The translations under genes and the position numbers were made by a program. This document shows, piece after piece, positions 60,157 to 64,000 of a DNA stretch of 64,000 bases. The stretch covers positions 248,001 to 312,000 of the forward strand of contig NZ_JBHZGI010000002.1 in the NCBI RefSeq assembly GCF_051900535.1, written 5' to 3'. The DNA comes from Frateuria_A sp051900535 (GTDB lineage: Bacteria > Pseudomonadota > Gammaproteobacteria > Xanthomonadales > Rhodanobacteraceae). Under the pieces are notes generated by a model. The model saw nothing but the letters and a program-made list of their open reading frames with translations. It did no database searches and was not told the DNA's origin. The stretch's first letter is position 1, and each line of letters begins with the position of its first letter.

Positions 60157-62571
60157 TTGGACACCCTCGATACCGCTTCCCGCGACGGCACGGCCGCGCC
60201 ACCTGCCGACGACGGCTTTGCCCTGACCCCGCCGCACAGCCCCGCGCAGATGCGCGTGACCAAGCGCAACGGCGTTACCGAAAGCGTGGACGTCAACAAA
60301 ATCGTGCGCGCGGTGACGCGCAACGCCGACGGCCTGCACGGGGTCGATCCGCTGCGCGTTGCGCTCAAGACCATCGGCGGCCTGTACGACGGCGCCAGCA
60401 CGGCGGAGCTGGACCAGCTCTCGATCCGCACCGCCGCGGCGCTCACCGCGGAGGAGCCCGAATACGGCCAGCTTGCCGCGCGGCTGCTCGGCGCCTACAT
60501 CGACAAGGAAGTGCGCGGGCAGGAGATCCAGAGCTTTTCGCAGTCGATCGCACGCGGTGCGGAGCTTGGCCTGCTCAACCCAAGGCTGCGCGACTTCGTC
60601 GCCGCGCACGCGCGCAAGTTGAATGACGCGATCGATCCGGTGGCCACTCGCCGCTTCGAGTACTTCGGCCTGCGCACCGTGTACGACCGCTACCTCCTGC
60701 GCCATCCGCAGGTGCGCAAAGTCATCGAGACGCCGCAGCACTTCTTCATGCGCATCGCTTGCGCGCTCGGCGGCAACGAGGTGGGCGAGACGCTGGAGCT
60801 CTACCGCCTGTTTTCCGCCCTCGACTACATCCCCAGTTCGCCCACGCTGTTCAACGCCGGCACCGCGCATGAGCAACTGTCCTCCTGCTTCCTGCTCGAC
60901 TCGCCGGCCGACTCGCTGGAGGCGATCTACGACAAGTACACGGACGTGGCCAAGCTGTCGAAGTTCGCCGGTGGCATCGGCCTTTCGTTCACGCGCGTGC
61001 GCTCGCGCGGGTCGCTGATCCGCGGCACCAACGGTCACTCCAACGGCCTGGTGCCATGGTTGAAGACGCTCGACGCCTCCGTCGCCGCGGTCAACCAGGG
61101 CGGCAAGCGCAAGGGCGCGTGCTGCGTGTACGTGGAGCCCTGGCACGCGGACATCGAGGAATTCCTGGAGCTGCGCGACAACACCGGCGACGAGGCGCGG
61201 CGCACGCACAATCTCAACCTGGCCAACTGGATCCCCGACGAATTCATGCGACGGGTCGAAGCCGACGGCGACTGGTCGCTGTTCGACCCGAAGGCCGTGC
61301 CGCAGCTGGTCGACCTGTGGGGCGTGGCTTTCGAGCAGGCCTACCGCGAGGCGGAAGCCGCCGGTCTCGCCGCCAGGACGATCAAGGCGCGCGAGCTCTA
61401 TGCACGCATGCTGCGCACGCTGGCGCAGACCGGCAACGGCTGGATGACCTTCAAGGACCGCTGCAACGCCACGGGCAACCAGACGGCCGAGGCGGACAAC
61501 GTTATTCACCTGTCCAACCTGTGCACCGAGATCCTGGAGGTCACCGGCGCGGGCGAGACGGCGGTGTGCAACCTTGGCTCGATCAATCTCTCGCGTCACC
61601 TCGCGGAGGGCGCGTTCGATTTCGAGCGTCTGGGCACCACCGTGCGCACGGCGGTGCGCCAGCTGGACCGGGTGATCGACCTGAACTTCTATCCGATCGC
61701 CAGCGCGAAAAGCGCCAACCGCAAATGGCGCCCGGTGGGCCTGGGCATCATGGGCCTGCAGGACGTGCTGTTCCAGTTGCGCCTGGCCTTCGATTCGGCC
61801 GAGGCGCTCGACCTGTCCACGCGCATCGCCGAGGAAATCTACTTCCACGCGCTGGAGCAATCCTGCGAGCTGGCCGAACGGGCCGGCGCGCATCCGGGCT
61901 TCGGCGAGACCCGCGCCGCGCGCGGCGAGTTGCAGTTCGACTACTGGCCGCGGGCCGCACCGCACGACGAGGCGCGCTGGAGCGCATTGCGCGAGCGCGT
62001 CAAAAACAGCGGCCTGCGCAACTCGCTGCTGATCGCCATCGCGCCCACCGCCACGATCGCCTCGATCGCCGGCTGCTACGAATGCATCGAACCGCAGGTG
62101 TCCAACCTGTTCAAGCGCGAAACGCTTTCGGGGGACTTCCTGGTGGTCAACCGTTACCTGGTCGAGGAACTGAAGACGCTGGGCCTGTGGACGACCGAGG
62201 TGCGCGATGCGATCAAGCTTGCCGACGGCTCCATCCAGGGTATCGCGGTGATCCCCGAACACCTGCGCCAGGTCTACCGCACCGTGTGGGAGCTGCCGCA
62301 GAAGGCGCTGATCGATCTGGCCGCCGCGCGCGGCGCATACATCGACCAGAGCCAGTCGCTGAACCTGTTCATGGAGAACCCGAACATCGGCCAGCTCTCC
62401 TCGATGTACATGTACGCATGGAAGGCGGGCATCAAGACCACCTACTACCTTCGCTCGCGACCGGCGACGAAGATCGCCAAGACGACCGTTGCCGCGCCAA
62501 GCCAGGTCGAGGCGAACGCAGCGGTGTTCTGTTCACTGGAGAATCCGGAGTATTGCGAGGCCTGCCAGTGA
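60157..62571 (+). CDS. nrdA: Class Ia ribonucleoside-diphosphate reductase, alpha subunit
   Basis: An 804-aa catalytic subunit. An ATP-cone allosteric domain comes first (MRVTKRNGVTESVDVNKIVR). Active-site cysteines are in LSSCFLLD, NLCTEILE and AVCNLGSINLSR; NLCTE also carries the Asn and Glu partners. The late motif APTATIASIAGCYECIEPQ is present. The C-terminus ENPEYCEACQ supplies the redox-active CxxC pair reduced by thioredoxin. The TTG start at 60157 has GGAG nine bases upstream; an ATG at 60250 or so would cut only an unconserved tail. It makes dNDPs with NrdB and oxygen, and is controlled by the B12 riboswitch upstream. Confidence 0.95.
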   Translation: MDTLDTASRDGTAAPPADDGFALTPPHSPAQMRVTKRNGVTESVDVNKIVRAVTRNADGLHGVDPLRVALKTIGGLYDGASTAELDQLSIRTAAALTAEEPEYGQLAARLLGAYIDKEVRGQEIQSFSQSIARGAELGLLNPRLRDFVAAHARKLNDAIDPVATRRFEYFGLRTVYDRYLLRHPQVRKVIETPQHFFMRIACALGGNEVGETLELYRLFSALDYIPSSPTLFNAGTAHEQLSSCFLLDSPADSLEAIYDKYTDVAKLSKFAGGIGLSFTRVRSRGSLIRGTNGHSNGLVPWLKTLDASVAAVNQGGKRKGACCVYVEPWHADIEEFLELRDNTGDEARRTHNLNLANWIPDEFMRRVEADGDWSLFDPKAVPQLVDLWGVAFEQAYREAEAAGLAARTIKARELYARMLRTLAQTGNGWMTFKDRCNATGNQTAEADNVIHLSNLCTEILEVTGAGETAVCNLGSINLSRHLAEGAFDFERLGTTVRTAVRQLDRVIDLNFYPIASAKSANRKWRPVGLGIMGLQDVLFQLRLAFDSAEALDLSTRIAEEIYFHALEQSCELAERAGAHPGFGETRAARGELQFDYWPRAAPHDEARWSALRERVKNSGLRNSLLIAIAPTATIASIAGCYECIEPQVSNLFKRETLSGDFLVVNRYLVEELKTLGLWTTEVRDAIKLADGSIQGIAVIPEHLRQVYRTVWELPQKALIDLAAARGAYIDQSQSLNLFMENPNIGQLSSMYMYAWKAGIKTTYYLRSRPATKIAKTTVAAPSQVEANAAVFCSLENPEYCEACQ

Positions 62572-62583
62572 CGAGGAACGCGC

Positions 62584-62808
62584 ATGCAGCCTTATCGCAA
62601 TCTGGACGGCCATTCGGGCGTGACTGCCTTCGAACTCGGCACGGACTGGATCCGGGTGTGGTTCGTCAACGGCGAGGACTACCAGTATTCGGCGGCAAGT
62701 GCCGGGACCGAGCACGTGCGGAACATGCAGGTTCTGGCCGAAGCCGGCGAGGGCCTGGCCTCCTACATCAGCAAGTTCGTCCACGACGACTACGAACGCG
62801 GGGCATGA
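62584..62808 (+). CDS. Small conserved-looking protein between nrdA and nrdB (KTSC-like)
   Basis: A 74-aa protein starting 12 bp after nrdA. GTDWIRVWFVNGEDYQYSAA resembles the KTSC-type small domain, in which a beta-strand pair of this kind is followed by a short helical tail (here GEGLASYISKFVHDDYER). Codon use matches the neighbours. No function is known, and no ferredoxin-like cysteines are present, so it is not a YfaE equivalent. Its position suggests it is cotranscribed with the reductase genes. Confidence 0.7.
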   Translation: MQPYRNLDGHSGVTAFELGTDWIRVWFVNGEDYQYSAASAGTEHVRNMQVLAEAGEGLASYISKFVHDDYERGA

Positions 62809-63083
62809 AACCTTCTCCAACGGAACAGGGGTTGGGAAAGACGGCTCGGCGCTTGCCGCGAATCGCGCAACCCTGGCCATCCTGCCGCGTACAGGGTGCG
62901 CTCCCACCGGCGAGAGTCCGCTTGCATGGAACCGGCTCAGCCTGAGCGGGTGCGCGCAGCACCGAAATCGAGGGCCGCGCGCCCGATCCCGCACATGACC
63001 CGTACCTCATCCGCCCCCCGGGGCACCCTTCTTCGACTGGCTCAGGCAGGCCTGGGGGAGAAGGAAGAATCGAAGGCCATCGT

Positions 63084-64000
63084 ATGACCAGTCAACTGCT
63101 CGACCCCGGCTACGCCCTCACCCTGCGCCCGATGCGCTATCCGGCCTTCTACGAGATGTACCGCGCCGCCATCCGCAATACCTGGACGGTCGACGAGGTC
63201 GACTTCGCGCCCGACCTCACCGACCTCAACGCCAGGATGAACGCCGCCGAGCGCCACCTGATCCAGCGCCTGGTCGCCTTCTTCGCCACCGGCGACACCA
63301 TCGTGGCCAACAACCTGGTGCTCAACCTCTACCAGCACGTCAACGCGCCCGAAGCGCGCATGTACCTCTCGCGCCAGCTCTACGAGGAAGCGCTGCACGT
63401 GCAGTTCTACCTGACCCTGCTGGACACCTACATTCCCGATCCTGCCGAACGGCACCGGGCGTTCGACGCGATCCAGAGCATCCCCTCGATCCGCGCCAAG
63501 GGCGAGTTCTGCTTCAAATGGATCGGCTCCATCGAGCACCTCCGCCGACTCGACACGCGCGAAGACCGCCGCCGGTTCCTGCTCAACCTGATCTGCTTCG
63601 CCGCGTGCATCGAGGGGCTGTTCTTCTACGCCGCGTTCGCCTACGTCTACTACCTGCGCTCGCGCGGCCTGCTGCACGGGTTGGCCTCGGGCACCAACTG
63701 GGTGTTCCGGGACGAGTCCGGCCACATGGCCTTCGCGTTCGAAGTGGTGCGCATGGTGCGCGCCGAGGAGCCGCAATTGTTCGACAACGAACTGCGCGCG
63801 CAGGTCGAGCAGATGCTCGAGGAAGCGATCGCCTGCGAAACGCAGTTTGCCCAGGACGTGCTGTCCGGCGGCGTGGCCGGCCTGTCGTCCAGGGACATGC
63901 GCCAGTACCTGGAATACTGCGCCGACCAGCGCCTGGCCCAACTGGATTTCCCGAAGAAATACGGCGCCAGCAACCCGTTCGACTTCATGGACCTGCAGGA
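63084..64000 (+). CDS. nrdB: Class Ia ribonucleotide reductase, beta subunit (3' end outside window)
   Basis: Visible for 305 residues, open to the window end. The di-iron site is recognisable: an acidic residue in FFATGDTIVANN, the EE and His in RQLYEEALHVQFYL, and Glu/His in FRDESGHMAFAF. The tyrosine in HVQFY stands four residues after the histidine, the position of the radical tyrosine Tyr122 in E. coli. It generates the radical used by NrdA in an oxygen-dependent reaction. The 275-bp gap before it holds no gene. ATG at 63084 follows a purine-rich GAAGGAAGAATCGAAGG stretch. Confidence 0.95.
   Translation, partial: MTSQLLDPGYALTLRPMRYPAFYEMYRAAIRNTWTVDEVDFAPDLTDLNARMNAAERHLIQRLVAFFATGDTIVANNLVLNLYQHVNAPEARMYLSRQLYEEALHVQFYLTLLDTYIPDPAERHRAFDAIQSIPSIRAKGEFCFKWIGSIEHLRRLDTREDRRRFLLNLICFAACIEGLFFYAAFAYVYYLRSRGLLHGLASGTNWVFRDESGHMAFAFEVVRMVRAEEPQLFDNELRAQVEQMLEEAIACETQFAQDVLSGGVAGLSSRDMRQYLEYCADQRLAQLDFPKKYGASNPFDFMDLQ

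Noticed and set aside
59749..62262. 837-aa open frame opposite nrdA and the riboswitch
   Set aside because: It runs through a structured riboswitch and a conserved gene, and its product has no recognisable motif.

Overview
The window is GC-rich, densely coded bacterial DNA. Several things point to a gammaproteobacterium of the Xanthomonadales, most likely Rhodanobacteraceae (Rhodanobacter, Dyella, Luteibacter or Frateuria type): the mix of gene families, the many intergenic copies of a CCCTCTCCCC/GGGGAGAGGG palindrome, and a near-perfect Clp/CRP-type site. This placement is inference from gene content, not from a marker gene. I see no tRNA, rRNA, CRISPR array, transposase, integrase or phage gene. 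The window reads as chromosome.

Layout. 1-7.1 kb: the 3' part of an LTA-synthase-like sulfatase, then a convergent eight-gene minus-strand operon (three small membrane proteins, a 63-aa XRE regulator, a small exported protein, a secreted alpha/beta hydrolase and a NatAB-type ABC exporter) behind a candidate autoregulated promoter. 7.1-13.1 kb: a chaperone-usher fimbrial operon (pilin, chaperone, usher, tip adhesin) behind a sigma-54-type promoter with a Clp/CRP site upstream, followed by a convergent orphan pilin-like secreted protein. 13.4-19.1 kb: fpr, a YadGH-type ABC exporter, rluF and an NfeD/slipin pair. 19.1-22.1 kb: a minus-strand operon with a SufR-like regulator, a DUF2946 protein and an outer-membrane beta-barrel. 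22.3-31.2 kb: M28 peptidase, manC, a degenerate GDP-fucose-synthase homologue, a low-molecular-weight tyrosine phosphatase, a YgjP-like metallopeptidase, rdgC, an aromatic/aspartate aminotransferase and ttcA.

31.2-43.3 kb: YdcH-like protein, GNAT acetyltransferase, a marR-FUSC-DUF1656-HlyD efflux operon with a clear operator, a repeat-rich gene-free stretch, ubiE, a TMEM175 channel, a DUF2249/FmdE-like pair, GST, and an EamA exporter divergent from a frameshifted Lrp/AsnC gene; then a phosphoesterase. 43.5-51.9 kb: an mdtABC-like RND efflux operon interrupted by dispersed repeats. 52.2-59.4 kb: membrane cytochrome c with a textbook terminator, acpH, a hydrolase, zapE, a GGDEF-degenerate EAL phosphodiesterase overlapping a hemerythrin gene, DUF421 and a basic-tailed SDR. 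59.7-64 kb: a promoter and cobalamin riboswitch in front of class Ia ribonucleotide reductase nrdA, a 74-aa gene and nrdB (cut by the window end).

Best leads are: B12 control of an oxygen-dependent reductase; the XRE/membrane-protein/NatAB operon with its operator; sigma-54 plus Clp control of chaperone-usher fimbriae; the fucose-synthase homologue missing its catalytic residues; and the frameshifted Lrp gene beside a perfect 9-bp dyad. All family assignments come from reading the translated sequences. No database search was run.
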